A stretch of DNA of 64,000 nt from the NCBI GenBank assembly GCA_027314025.1, contig DAHVCP010000048.1, positions 1-64,000 on the forward strand. The letters are read 5' to 3'. Under the pieces are notes generated by a model, which made no database searches, was not told the DNA's origin, and saw only the letters and a program-made list of their open reading frames with translations. Positions 1 to 9,600 of this stretch are shown one piece after another. This DNA is from Acidobacteriota bacterium. GTDB taxonomy: Bacteria; Acidobacteriota; Terriglobia; Terriglobales; SCQP01. Both the position numbers and the translations under genes were made by a program. The stretch's first letter is position 1. The number at the start of each line of letters is the position of its first letter.

Positions 1-269
1 CCAAAGCTGGGCTCGACTCGGCGGTAGCTGTCCAGCGCCGCCGAAGGCTTGCGCTCGCCGCGAATCGTCAGCTGGTTCTGCTCCAACTGCAATTCGATGT
101 CTTGCTGCTGCACGCCCGGCACATCCAACTCCAGCGTGAACTCGTGCTCGCCTTCGTGAATCGCCGTGCGCGGCGTCCATTCCACCGTCGCCGTCTCGGG
201 CCGAAGCCGCGGAGCAAACAATCCATCCAGAGCGGTAAACGGAAAATCCAGGTTGAGCAACGTGGTCAT
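1..269 (-). CDS. Hsp20/alpha-crystallin small heat-shock protein, 3' end cut by window
   Basis: The reverse strand encodes about 89 residues opening MTTLLNLDFPFTALDGLF. They continue into an alpha-crystallin domain start (EGEHEFTLELDVPGVQQQDIELQLEQ... then LTIRGERKPS), the usual first beta strands of Hsp20 chaperones, which hold unfolded proteins in the cytoplasm without ATP. The start is well fixed: GGAGGAA lies about 6 bases before the ATG, and a good sigma-70-type promoter sits further upstream. The C-terminal part, including the IxI motif region, lies beyond base 1 and is not visible. Family assignment is secure; the specific paralogue is not. Confidence 0.88.
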   Translation of the reverse strand, partial: MTTLLNLDFPFTALDGLFAPRLRPETATVEWTPRTAIHEGEHEFTLELDVPGVQQQDIELQLEQNQLTIRGERKPSAALDSYRRVEPSF

Positions 270-305
270 GGTGGTTCCTCCAACGGAGAATCTGACTACA
301 CTAAA

Positions 306-335
306 ATAATAAAAACATGATTGTAATACTGTCAA
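306..335 (-). promoter_or_regulatory. Promoter of the Hsp20 gene
   Basis: On the minus strand a perfect TTGACA (330-335) is followed after 18 bases by TATTAT (306-311), in an AT-rich island unlike the GC-rich surroundings. It lies 37 bases before the Hsp20 ATG and matches the sigma-70 consensus well, so heat-shock sigma control is not obvious from sequence. Confidence 0.7.
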
Positions 336-340
336 GTATT
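325..340. promoter_or_regulatory. Perfect inverted repeat over the -35 box (candidate operator)
   Basis: AATACT-N4-AGTATT forms a perfect 6+6 palindrome that covers the TTGACA of the Hsp20 promoter. This is a typical position for a repressor site. It does not match the CIRCE (TTAGCACTC-N9) or HAIR (CTTGAGT-N7) heat-shock operators, so any regulator is unknown. Confidence 0.45.
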
Positions 341-781
341 TTTTCAAAAATTATTTCGCCACCGCGCCGCCCGTCCGCCATCCCGCATAGCTTCGGTGCA
401 AATCATTGAATTTCCAACATTTACTCGGATCAAAAGGGGGAGCATCCCGCCGGATCGCCGGTGCCGCCATTTGCCGGCGATTGCCTCAGATATCGATTAC
501 GCCAGGCCGACGGCAGACCGAGCGGTGTGCTCACTCCCGCAGGGCTCGGCCCATCTCGCCAGCGCGCCTACCACCCTGCCCGGTGCCCCGCCAGGCGCTG
601 CCGGTAACTTCGCGTCCCCGCCGAGCACCCGCAGCCACTCCGCGCCCAGCCGCCGCAGCGCACGCCGCGCTGCGTGGGCCCTCGGGAACTGGGCGGCTCC
701 GCCCCGCGCCCTCCGGTGGTGCAAACTGAGGCAACAGCGTCCGGAGCCGAAAATCGTCCTGGCGCCCTCCGAGCCACCACC
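341..781. other. Intergenic region, no gene recognised
   Basis: AT-rich up to about 440, then GC-rich. Short open frames exist on both strands, but none has a convincing start, ribosome site or recognisable protein. It presumably holds the promoter of the small membrane protein gene at 782. Confidence 0.5.
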
Positions 782-1024
782 ATGAACGAAGCCTTTCAAC
801 TCACTGGCGCGATCTTGGTCTTGATCGCCTTCGCGCTCAGCCAAACCGGGACCATGAAGCCGCACGCCTATTCCTATTTGCTGCTCAACTTCATCGGCAG
901 CGCCATTCTCGCCGTCTCCGCCGTGGTCATGCGGCAGTGGGGATTTCTACTGATGGAAACCGTTTGGGCCGGCGTCTCCCTCACTTCCCTGCTCCGCCGC
1001 GCGCTGACCCGCGTTCCCGCCTAG
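782..1024 (+). CDS. CBU_0592-like small membrane protein
   Basis: An 80-residue protein starting MNEAFQLTGAILVLIAFALS. Three hydrophobic stretches are visible: residues 7-22, 32-47 and 52-68. The pattern 'Y-LLNFIGSAIL' followed by 'ETVWAGVSL' is that of the CBU_0592 family, small integral membrane proteins of unknown function. The reading frame stays open further upstream, but the ATG at 782 gives the family's usual length and begins just before the first membrane segment. It stands alone between two non-coding stretches. Confidence 0.6.
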   Translation: MNEAFQLTGAILVLIAFALSQTGTMKPHAYSYLLLNFIGSAILAVSAVVMRQWGFLLMETVWAGVSLTSLLRRALTRVPA

Positions 1025-1400
1025 CAGCCCCCGACGCCGCGCCGCGCGCCGGCCCCTACTCTTCCCACTTCTGGACAACTCGTCTCGCCAGCGCTGCGTC
1101 TAAGCGGCTTCGGTAAGGCCCCACACCGTGGCGTCGTCCTTTCGTGCCGCTGCCTTTCGCGCTGCTGCCTTTCGTGCCGCTGCCTCGCCCCTGTGGCGTC
1201 GCCGCCAGCCATCGCCATCGCGGCCGCCGGCGCAAAACCAGTTGTGCGGCGGCCAGCGGGAGGCCCGTCACGGGAATGCAAAAACGTAACATTTTCGCCT
1301 GCAACCGATTGAAAATAAACGATGAGCGATGTTACATAGTTAGCCGCAAAAATCCGCGGAAAGCGGCCGTGCCGAAGGGAAAAAGCGACCTCGCGGCAGC
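1025..1400. other. Intergenic region with a 15-bp tandem repeat
   Basis: No convincing gene. It contains the short minisatellite at 1138-1182 and an AT-richer patch at about 1285-1350, which may hold a promoter or the end of a transcript. Nothing else stands out. Confidence 0.5.
1138..1182. repeat. 15-bp tandem repeat, three units
   Basis: Three head-to-tail units of CCTTTCGTGCCGCTG; the middle one differs at two positions (CCTTTCGCGCTGCTG). The 15-bp period recurs in two other places in this window (2505-2564 and 21785-21984). Confidence 0.75.
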
Positions 1401-2645
1401 TCAGCAGCCGGAAGCCCGGCGCGTTGCACCGCCCGAACCAACGGCTGGGAGGCTCGGCGCCCCGTCAGGCCCCATGCGCGGCGGCGAAACCCCGCGACAG
1501 CGACGCTCGGCGGCGGCCAGCCGCTGGAATACGCCGGAGGGGTGGCAATTGGCCGGTGGCAGTTGGCCCAGTTCGCGCGCGGCATCGGCGAGGCGGTGGA
1601 TAATCACCGGCAGTTCGCCGTAAGGCACCCCGCCCCGGATCGGGGTCGCCAGCGACGCCGCCGCGTGATGCGCCGCCGCGATCAGCCGACGCAGATCGGC
1701 GCGGCCATCGGCGCGGCGGTAGGGCAGCTTCCAGGTCGCCGGACGCATGGGATCGCCCACAAAGGCGAAACATGCGGCCGGCAATTGCAGCCGCGGATGC
1801 AGTTGCGCGCCTGCCGCCAACCCGGCGCTCCCGGAACCATCCGCCTGGGCGCTGCCCGCCGCCGGGCCGGCCGGCGGAAAGACGAGTGCCGCCTGCGTTG
1901 GCGTCACCGGCTGCGTCATGCCCATCGGTGTCGCCCACCACAGCTCCCCCGGCGCGCTCGTCTGCCCCAGCCAAACCCGCAGGCGCGCCCGCCGCGAGCC
2001 GCCATCGCCGTCTTCGAGGTAGAACAATCCGCCGTCGCAAACTCCGGCGTGGCCGATACCCAACACGCGGGCGCGCTGCGCTGCCGCCTGCATCGCAAGG
2101 CAGCGTCCCGTTTGCCGCACCGGAATCCCGCCCGGACTGGAGATCGCCAGCACGCAGCGCTCCCGTCCGTTGCCGATGCCAACCAGGAAGGCGGTCCAGG
2201 TTTCCGCAGGCGCTGGACTCGGCATGCGCAGCCGCGAAGCGGCGAGTTCCCAGATCGGCTCGGCGGTGCGCCCGCCCGCGGCATCCGCCATGGCGTTACC
2301 CCGTTCCGCCCGTGCCGGAGCAGCGGGTGCCGGCCCCGCCGGCCGATTCTGCCGGCAGATCTCCTCGCTGCGCCAGCCGAGCACCGTCGTCAGCAATGCG
2401 TGCGTGATCGCCGCGGCCACTGCCGGTCCGCCGGCGCACAGTGCGGCTTGCCGGCGAGCGAGAAATTCGGGCCAGCTGCCCGCGAGCTGCGCGCGCCACC
2501 GATCATATGCGTCCGCTCCGCGTGCGTCCGCTGCGCGTGCGTCCGCTCCGCGGCCGTCCGCGCGGTCTGGCCCGCCCACACCGCACATGCGTACCGTCTC
2601 GGCGGCGGCCGGAGTTGGGCGGCTGGATGGGGCGGCGTTGACCAT
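1401..2645 (-). CDS. Uncharacterised protein, possible degenerate nuclease-like domain
   Basis: Up to 414 residues; function not recognised. The first 45 residues are low-complexity (Asp-Ala-Arg repeats from a 15-bp minisatellite), so the true start may be further in. Residues about 48-95 (YDRWRAQLAGSWPEFLARR... then ITHALLTTVLGW) look helical. Residues about 150-230 (RERCVLAISSPG, then GHAGVCDGGLFYLEDG) loosely resemble the type I restriction-enzyme N-terminal fold (VIEVK...TDG) without its catalytic residues. The C-terminal part has 'ATWKLPYRRADGRADLRRL' followed by a helical stretch, a module I associate with DUF6582-like or phage-protein tails. It follows arsM by about 107 bases on the same strand. 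Coding is likely; function is unknown. Confidence 0.5.
   Translation of the reverse strand: MVNAAPSSRPTPAAAETVRMCGVGGPDRADGRGADARAADARGADAYDRWRAQLAGSWPEFLARRQAALCAGGPAVAAAITHALLTTVLGWRSEEICRQNRPAGPAPAAPARAERGNAMADAAGGRTAEPIWELAASRLRMPSPAPAETWTAFLVGIGNGRERCVLAISSPGGIPVRQTGRCLAMQAAAQRARVLGIGHAGVCDGGLFYLEDGDGGSRRARLRVWLGQTSAPGELWWATPMGMTQPVTPTQAALVFPPAGPAAGSAQADGSGSAGLAAGAQLHPRLQLPAACFAFVGDPMRPATWKLPYRRADGRADLRRLIAAAHHAAASLATPIRGGVPYGELPVIIHRLADAARELGQLPPANCHPSGVFQRLAAAERRCRGVSPPRMGPDGAPSLPAVGSGGATRRASGC
2505..2564. repeat. 15-bp minisatellite inside the unknown gene
   Basis: About four units of GCGTGCGTCCGCTCC with scattered differences; the two central units (2520-2549) differ at one base. 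Read in the minus-strand gene, they give a repeating Ala-Asp-Ala-Arg-Gly/Ala pattern near its N-terminus. Confidence 0.7.
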
Positions 2646-2752
2646 TGCCGCGAGAATGAAACGCCGCGGCGGCGCGCGTCAATTCCCCCGATTGGGCGGA
2701 CCACCCGCGCCTTCGCGCGCTTCCCGCCGCCGCCCTGCCCGGCATTTTCGGC

Positions 2753-3586
2753 CTAGGCCCGTTGCGGCATTGCAGGCTTGGCGGCGCGAATAAAGGCGCT
2801 GAAAAACAGCCCATCCACTTGCGCGGCGATGGCGTCCACGTCCCAGCCCTGGCCAGCCAGGAATTCGCGCGCGTCCGCAACGCGATAGACCCGCGTGGAT
2901 TCGATGGTGATCGCGGCGAATCCCGCAGCGGCCAATTTGGCGCGGCAGTCGCGTTCCTCCAATGCGCCGGCGATGCAGCCCACCCACAACTCCAAGCTGC
3001 GCCGAACCGCCGCGGGCGCCGCCCCGCGGCTGACCACGTCGCTAATGGCCAGGCGGCCGCCGGGACGCAGCACGCGGAAGGCTTCACGCAGCACTTGGTC
3101 CTTGCCGGCGGATAGATTGACGACGCAGTTGGAAACGATCACGTCCACGCTGGCGTCAGGCAAAGGAATCTCCTCGATGTGGCCTTTGAGGAACTCGGCG
3201 TTGGCGACGCCGGCGCGCGTTTGATTCTCCCGCGCTAGCGCCAGCATCTCGTCGGTCATGTCCAGACCATAGGCTTTGCCCCCGGGCCCCACTCGCCGCG
3301 CCGACAACAGCACGTCCAAGCCGCCGCCGGAACCCAGATCCAGCACCACCTCGCCCGGCCGGAGATCCGCCAGCGCCGTGGGATTGCCACAGCCGAGCGA
3401 GGCCCGTCCCGCCGCCTCCGGCATGCCGGCCAACTGCTCAGCGTCATAAAGATTGGAGGTAATGGGGTCGCAGCCGCCTTCGCTGGCCGCCGCGCCGCAA
3501 CAACCGTTATTCTGACCGCCGCTCACCCGCTGCGCCGCCGCACCGTAACGCTGCCGCACCGCCTCGCGTACGTCCGTATCCGCCAT
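2753..3586 (-). CDS. arsM: Arsenite S-adenosylmethionine methyltransferase
   Basis: A 277-residue soluble enzyme expected to methylate trivalent arsenic using S-adenosylmethionine and reduced thiols. Seen: the SAM-binding motif [20 protein letters not shown] (residues about 80-99), GLDMTDEM, and the cysteines placed as in ArsM: a CC pair near residue 29, LGCGNP, SNCVVN and GCIAGA. The last two correspond to the arsenic-binding cysteines of characterised ArsM proteins. Length and C-terminal 'FFSAFIRA' fit the family. No arsR, arsB or arsC lies nearby; the gene follows the P450 gene by about 60 bases on the same strand. Arsenic methylation is the likely role, but a part in tailoring the NRPS product cannot be excluded from position alone. 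Confidence 0.88.
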   Translation of the reverse strand: MADTDVREAVRQRYGAAAQRVSGGQNNGCCGAAASEGGCDPITSNLYDAEQLAGMPEAAGRASLGCGNPTALADLRPGEVVLDLGSGGGLDVLLSARRVGPGGKAYGLDMTDEMLALARENQTRAGVANAEFLKGHIEEIPLPDASVDVIVSNCVVNLSAGKDQVLREAFRVLRPGGRLAISDVVSRGAAPAAVRRSLELWVGCIAGALEERDCRAKLAAAGFAAITIESTRVYRVADAREFLAGQGWDVDAIAAQVDGLFFSAFIRAAKPAMPQRA

Positions 3587-3645
3587 GGGTTGATGCTAGC
3601 ATTCGCCGCGGCGCCGGCCCGCGCGGAGCGATGCTGCCGCCACGG

Positions 3646-4893
3646 CTAGGGCGCACCGTTGCCGGCAGCCACCAGCGGCAGGGCTTCCAGGCCGCGGAGT
3701 GCGAGGTTGGGCCGCCAGACCAACGGCTCCGCCGTCAATGCCAAGTGGGGAAACGCGGCAACCATGCCGCGCAGCGCTTCCTGGCCCTCGATGCGCGCCA
3801 GCGCCGCGCCGAAACAGAAATGCGCGCCCCAACCGAAGGCGACATGGTGATTGGGCTGGCGATTGAGATCCAAGCGATCGGGATCGGGAAATTGCTCGGG
3901 ATCGCGGTTGGCAGCGGCCATTACCGCAACGACGGCTTGCCCGCGGCGGATCCGCCGCCCACCTAGCTCCAGGTCCGCGGGGGCCAAGCGGGCGGTGTGC
4001 TGGCTGGGACTTTCGTAGCGCAGCAGTTCCTCGACCGCCGTGGGAACCAGGCTGGGGTCGGAGCGCAGACGGACCCATTCGGCGGGATGACGGAGCAGCG
4101 ACAAGAGTCCGTTGCCGATCAAATTGGTGGTGGTCTCCTGGCCGCCCACCATGGTGATGATGGCGTTCGCAACCACCTCTTCCTCGCTCAGACGGTCGCC
4201 ATCCACCTCGGCCGCCAGCAACGAGGCGACCAGCCCGCTGCGCTGGTCCCGCCCGGAGCGCAGGGCGGCAATGTGGCGATGGAAGTAGGCCGTCAGACTT
4301 TCGACGGCATGCAGCATGCGCGCGATCCGATCGGGGTTGTGCTGGAAGTTGCCAAGGATGCCGGCGAACTCCGCCGAAAGGGCTTTCAGCTTCCCGTGGT
4401 CTTCCGCCGGCACCCCAAGCATCTCCGCGGTCACGATGCTGGGCAGCGGCGCGGCCAGGTCGGCGATGACCTCGATGCGGCCAATGGCCGCGGGCGGCGC
4501 CAGCAGGCGGGTGACCAGGCCGCGAATGTGGGAGCGCATCGCCGCCACGCGGCCCGGGGTGAAGGCCTGGGCGGCGAGCGCGCGGATGCGGGTGTGGGCC
4601 GGCGGATCGAGGAACAGCATCTGCCGCACCAGCACCGCCGCCACCGGCGACAATTCGCCCAAGCCGATCGCCGCCAGTTGCTCCGGCTTCGGCGTCCGGG
4701 CGGCGGAGAACTGCCGGAGAACCGTGATGACGTCGTCGTATCGGGTCACCACCCAGGCATGGAGGTAGGGGTCCCAATGCACCGGGACTTCCCGCCGCAG
4801 CCGGGCGTAGAGCGGATAGGGATCGGCCAGCACCGCGGGATCCAGCAGGCGGGTCAGCGTCAGCCGCTCGGCGGCAATATCGGTGGCGGCCAT
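3646..4893 (-). CDS. Cytochrome P450 of the NRPS cluster
   Basis: A 415-residue soluble bacterial (class I type) P450. Key motifs are present: I-helix GGQETT (oxygen activation), ExxR in EELLR (K helix), and the haem loop FGWGAHFCFGAALA with its Cys thiolate ligand. Length is normal and there is no membrane anchor, so it is cytoplasmic and needs partner ferredoxin/reductase proteins, which are not encoded here. Its ATG overlaps the stop codon of the A-T NRPS gene by one base (TAATG), so the two are almost certainly translated together. Likely role: oxidation of the peptidyl-carrier-bound amino acid or of the released product. The substrate cannot be read from sequence. Confidence 0.92.
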   Translation of the reverse strand: MAATDIAAERLTLTRLLDPAVLADPYPLYARLRREVPVHWDPYLHAWVVTRYDDVITVLRQFSAARTPKPEQLAAIGLGELSPVAAVLVRQMLFLDPPAHTRIRALAAQAFTPGRVAAMRSHIRGLVTRLLAPPAAIGRIEVIADLAAPLPSIVTAEMLGVPAEDHGKLKALSAEFAGILGNFQHNPDRIARMLHAVESLTAYFHRHIAALRSGRDQRSGLVASLLAAEVDGDRLSEEEVVANAIITMVGGQETTTNLIGNGLLSLLRHPAEWVRLRSDPSLVPTAVEELLRYESPSQHTARLAPADLELGGRRIRRGQAVVAVMAAANRDPEQFPDPDRLDLNRQPNHHVAFGWGAHFCFGAALARIEGQEALRGMVAAFPHLALTAEPLVWRPNLALRGLEALPLVAAGNGAP

Positions 4894-6674
4894 TAGCGGG
4901 CCGCCTCCAGCGCGTCTCCCGCGCGACGCCGGTCAATTTCCTCCGCCAGGCGCGCGGCGGTGGGATGGTCGAAGATGGCGCGCAGGGGCAGGGCGACGCC
5001 CATTTCCTCGCGCACGCGGGCGATCAATTGCACGCCCAGCAAGGAGTGACCGCCGAGCAGGAAAAAGTCTTGATCCGGGCCGACGTTTTCGGCGCCCAGC
5101 GCTTCGGCCAGAATGCCCGCCAGCGCCGCGACCGTGGGGCTGAGGGCTGCCGCCGCCACTGGCTCGCCGGCATCGTCGGCGGGCAGCACCGGCGCCGTGG
5201 CCAGGGCGGCGCGATCCCATTTGCCTTGCGCCGTCTGCGGCATCTCCGCCAGCCAGCGGACCTCGGAGGGCAGCATCGGCTCCGGCAGCACGGAGCGGAG
5301 AAACGCGCGCATCGCCGCCAGCCCGGGACGCTCGCCACCGCAAGCCGCCAGATAGGCGACCAAGCGGGGATCCGCCGCGGGATCACCACGGCTGGGAGCC
5401 GCCACTTCGACGATGGCGGCCGCGACGGCGGGATGGGCGATGAGCTGGCGCTCGATCTCGGCGGGCTCAATGCGCCAGCCCCGGATCTTCACCTGCCGGT
5501 CGGCCCGGCCCAGAAACTCCAGCGCGCCGTCCGCGCGCCAGCGGGCGCAATCGCCGCTGCGATACCACCGCCGTCCCGTCGCTGGCTCCATGACGAAGCG
5601 TTCGGCGGTCAGCCGGGGGTCGCGGCGGTAGCCGCGGGCCAGCGCGGCGCCGGCGATGCAGAGTTCCCCCGCGGCGCCGGCCGCGACAGGGGCCAAGTCG
5701 CCAGCGCAGATGCGGACCTCCAGATAAGGCACCGGGCGGCCGATCGTCGGCAGTCCATCACCCTCTGGCGGAACGGAACCATAGGTGGTGACGACGGTGG
5801 CTTCCGTCGGTCCGTAATGATTGACCAGGGAAAATGGCAGCCCGGCGGGCGGATGGCGGCGCAACCGATCGCCGCCCGTCAGTAAGGCCCGCAGCGGCGT
5901 CTCCGCCGGCCAGGGCAGCGTGATCAGCTTTTCGGCCAACGGGGTGGCGGCGATCGCAATCGTAATCCGCTCGCTCAGCAGCCAGTCGCGCAGCACCCGC
6001 GGATCGAGCCGCGCCTCCGGCGGCGCTACATGCAGGCTGGCGCCGGCCGCCCAATAGGGCCACAACTCCCAGACGGCGGCGTCAAACGAGGGATGGACGA
6101 GGAGCGAAGCGCGGTCGGCGGGAGTGACCTGGTATTCGCTTTGGTGCCAGGCGATCAACTGCGCCAGAGCGCCGTGCTCGATCTCCACGCCCTTTGGCGC
6201 GCCGGTCGAACCGGAGGTATAGATCACATAGGCGAGATCCTCCGGCGCCGCGGTCGGCAGGGGAATGGGCCCACCAGCAGCAGGCAGATCCTCTAGGCCC
6301 TGGATGGCCCATGTGGACCAAGAACCGGCCACCAGTTGCTTGGCCAGTTCCGGCGGCGCCAACAGCAGTTCCGCGCCGGAATCCCAAAGCACCGACTCCA
6401 GGCGTCCCGGAGGATCGTTGGGACTCAACGGTAGATATGCGGCGCCGGCTTGGAGCACCGCCAGCGTGGCGGCAGCGCGGGCCAGGCCATTGGGCAGAGC
6501 CAGGGCCACCAGGCTTTCGCGTCCCATGCCGGCCGCGGCCAAGCGCGCGGCCAACCCCTGGGCATGCGCCACCAACTCCCCATAGGTCAGGGATTCTCCC
6601 GCCGCGGAGATGGCCAACGCTTGCGGACGCCGCCGCGCATGTTCGGCGATGGAAGACAACCAGTCTGGGATCAT
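4893..6674 (-). CDS. NRPS protein, adenylation-thiolation (A-T)
   Basis: A 593-residue protein with an adenylation domain (residues about 10-500) and a carrier domain (about 515-585). Core motifs seen: YVIYTSGSTGAPKGV (A3), FDAAVWELWPYW (A4), NHYGPTEATV (A5), YRSGDCARW (A7), VKIRGWRIEPAEIE (A8), QGKWDR (A10, catalytic Lys) and the phosphopantetheine site DFFLLGGHSL. By eye the specificity positions read approximately D-A-W-P-L-G-H-V-V-K, a largely hydrophobic pocket; I do not assign a substrate. There is no condensation domain, so it looks like a loading module. The ATG at 6674 overlaps the stop of the upstream NRPS gene (ATGA), and a longer in-frame upstream extension is merely shadow of that gene. 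Confidence 0.92.
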   Translation of the reverse strand: MIPDWLSSIAEHARRRPQALAISAAGESLTYGELVAHAQGLAARLAAAGMGRESLVALALPNGLARAAATLAVLQAGAAYLPLSPNDPPGRLESVLWDSGAELLLAPPELAKQLVAGSWSTWAIQGLEDLPAAGGPIPLPTAAPEDLAYVIYTSGSTGAPKGVEIEHGALAQLIAWHQSEYQVTPADRASLLVHPSFDAAVWELWPYWAAGASLHVAPPEARLDPRVLRDWLLSERITIAIAATPLAEKLITLPWPAETPLRALLTGGDRLRRHPPAGLPFSLVNHYGPTEATVVTTYGSVPPEGDGLPTIGRPVPYLEVRICAGDLAPVAAGAAGELCIAGAALARGYRRDPRLTAERFVMEPATGRRWYRSGDCARWRADGALEFLGRADRQVKIRGWRIEPAEIERQLIAHPAVAAAIVEVAAPSRGDPAADPRLVAYLAACGGERPGLAAMRAFLRSVLPEPMLPSEVRWLAEMPQTAQGKWDRAALATAPVLPADDAGEPVAAAALSPTVAALAGILAEALGAENVGPDQDFFLLGGHSLLGVQLIARVREEMGVALPLRAIFDHPTAARLAEEIDRRRAGDALEAAR

Positions 6675-9600
6675 GACGATTCCTGCCCACAGCCCACGGA
6701 AGGCAGATCGCCCGCCGCCGCGACGATGTGGGCGAAGACTTGGGCCATGGCCGCGCCGCCCGGCGGCGCGAAGATTTCCGTATGGCCGCCCATGATCTCG
6801 CGGATGTCCAATCCGCCGGCAGCCAATTCCTCCCACCCCATCGTGGGATCGCGAAACCGGCCCATGCCGCGGGAGGAAAGAATCTGGTGCTGCGAGCGGA
6901 ACAGCACGATGCGGCCGGGATAGGGAGCGGGGCGGTAGCGGCGCAAAGCGTGCTGCACGACCGCCGCAGGCTCGCCGAGGCGAGGCGGATCGGCGGGCCG
7001 CCGCCAGCGGTACAGCCAGCGGCGCCAGGCGGCGCCGGCGGGGCTGGACCAGGCCGCAGCCTCGTGGTTTACCGTCAGCGCGCCGACGCCTTGGCGCCGC
7101 AGGCGCCATTGGTGCCAGGCGTAACGGCTACGAAAGATAGGCCACCAAAAACCGCCCACGTGGCGCAAATAGGCGGGACTGACGGAATCAATCAACGCCA
7201 GGCAGGCGACATGCTGCCCGGCGGCGGCGAGTTGCCGCGCCATCTCGAACGCCACGACGCCGTTTTGGCACCATGCGGTCAGGAAATAGGGCCCCGCTGG
7301 CTGGAGCTGCCGCAGCGTGCGGAGGTGATACGCGGCGATGGCGGCCATCGGGCTGGGGTGCGGCAGCTCGCCCAGCGAGGCGAGGCGCAGGCTCCACCAG
7401 GGCTGCTCGGGACCCATCTGCTCGGCGACGCGCAGGAAGCGGTCTCCGGCCTCGACCGAATAAATGCAGGGGCGCGCCGGATCGCCGGTTTGTAACGGAA
7501 CGGCGCGCGGATTTTCGCCCACCGGCGCCGCCGCGCCGCCTTGCTCCAGCCAGGCGGCTTGCGCGGCGATGGTGCGGTACGCCGGCAGGGCGGCGAGCGG
7601 CAGGCGGCGGCCGAAGCGGCGTTCCATTTCGGCGCAGATGCGCAGGGCGCTCAGCGAGTGCCCGCCCAAGGAGAAAAAGTCTTCCTCCCGGCCGATGCCG
7701 TCGCGCCCCAACGCACGCTCCCAAATGGCGCGCAGTTGCTCTTCCCGGGGCGACATTGCGTGCGCGGCGGGCAGTTCATGCCGCGGCGCGGGAACCAGGG
7801 CGGGCAGCAGGCGGCGATCCAGTTTGCCGCTGGGCAGGCAGGGCAGCTCGGGGCGAATCACCCAGCGGGTGGGGATGACGGCGGCGGGCAGCTCGGCGGC
7901 GAGGCGGGCGCGCAAGACCTCGGCGGTGGTGCCCTGCGCGGCGACGAAGGCGGTCAGCATCTGGTCGGCGCCGGCGCCGGAGGCTAGTACGGCCACCTGC
8001 CGCACGCCGGGCTGCCGGGCCAGATGCGCTTCCAGCGCCGACAATTCAACGCGCAGGCCGCGCAGCTTGATCTGCTGATCGCGGCGGCCAAGAAAAGCCA
8101 GCTCGCCATTTTCCCAGCGCATGCGGTCGCCGCTGCGGAACAGCCGTTCACCGCCCAGCCAGCTGGGAGGGACGAAGCGTTCCGCCGCCAGCCCGCCGAC
8201 GTAACCCGCTGCCAAGCCCAGTCCCCCCACCCACAGCTCGCCGGCGGCGCCGGCGGCAGCCAGTGCGCCATATTGGTCCACAACATAGGCTTGGGAATGG
8301 GCGATGGGACGACCGAGGGGCATGGGGCCGGAGGCGCCGGCGACCGGGTGCATCGTGGTGAACGTGGTGTTTTCGGTCGGCCCATAGGCATTGAACAGCG
8401 CCACGCCGGGCAGCAACTGCCGCGCCTGGCGGATGTGGCGCAGCGACATCACCTCGCCGCCGGTGAGCACCTGCCGCAACGGCGCCAGCGCCTGGGGCGC
8501 GGTCTCGATGACGGTGTTGAACAACGCGGTGGTCAGCCACAGCGTCGTCACTCCCTCCTGGCGGATCCAATCGCCCAACTCCCTGGCCGTGGGCAGACCG
8601 GGGGGCGGAATCACCAAGCGGCCGCCGTTCAGCAGCGGCGCCCAGATCTCAAAGGTCGAGGCGTCGAAACCCAGCGGCGCCAGCAACAAATAGGTTTCGT
8701 CCGCGCCAAAATGGGCGTAACCGGGGTTGGCGACCAAGCGCAAGATGCCGCGATGGGGAATGCGGACGGGCAGTTGCTCGCCGGTCGAGCCCGAGGTGCA
8801 CATGATGTAGGCGATGGCTTCCGGCGGAACAGCGGGAAGCGGCGTGGCTTCGGGGGCGGCGCCGAGGTGCATCAACTCCGCGATCGCCAACGCGCGCAGG
8901 CCGCTCTCGCCGCTTCCGATCACCCAGCGCGCACCGGCGGCTTGCCACTGCCGCTGCCGCCGCTGCGGCGGATCATCGAGTTCCAGCGGAAGATAGGCGG
9001 CGCCACAGGCAAGCAGGGCCAAAAAGATGGCGATGGTATCCGCCGAACGCGGCAGCGCCAGGGCCACCACGTCGCCGGGGACGACGCCGGCGCGGCGCAA
9101 GCCTCGCGCCAATTGTTCGGCCCGGTGCTGGAACGCGGCGTAGGTCAGCACGCGGCGGGGCGGCGCGGCCCCCGGCGCCGCGGCGGGTTCCAACGCCACC
9201 ACGGCTACCGCCTCCGGCGTCGCCGCCGCCTGGCGGGCAAATACCTCGGCCACCGAGCCGTTCGGCAGGGCCGGCTCTGGGCCGCGGCTGAGGGCCAGCA
9301 CGGCGCGGCGTTGCTCGGCCGACAGCAGCGGCAGCGCGCCCAGGCGCTGCTCCGCATCGGCGGCCACGCCGGCCAACAGCACCTGCCAATGCTCCGGCAG
9401 CGCCGTAGCCAAGCCGGCGTCCACCCGCGAGCATTGACAATGGCAGCGGCCCTCGGCGCCGCGGGCCGCGGCTTCGAGATCGAAATGGAGAGGAAACTTG
9501 CTAACGCTGGTTTCCACCTCCATATGGCTGAGTTCCCAACCGGGAACGGGGTGGTCATCCGGCGGCTGGAAGGAGAGATACGCTTCCAAGCCAATGGCGG

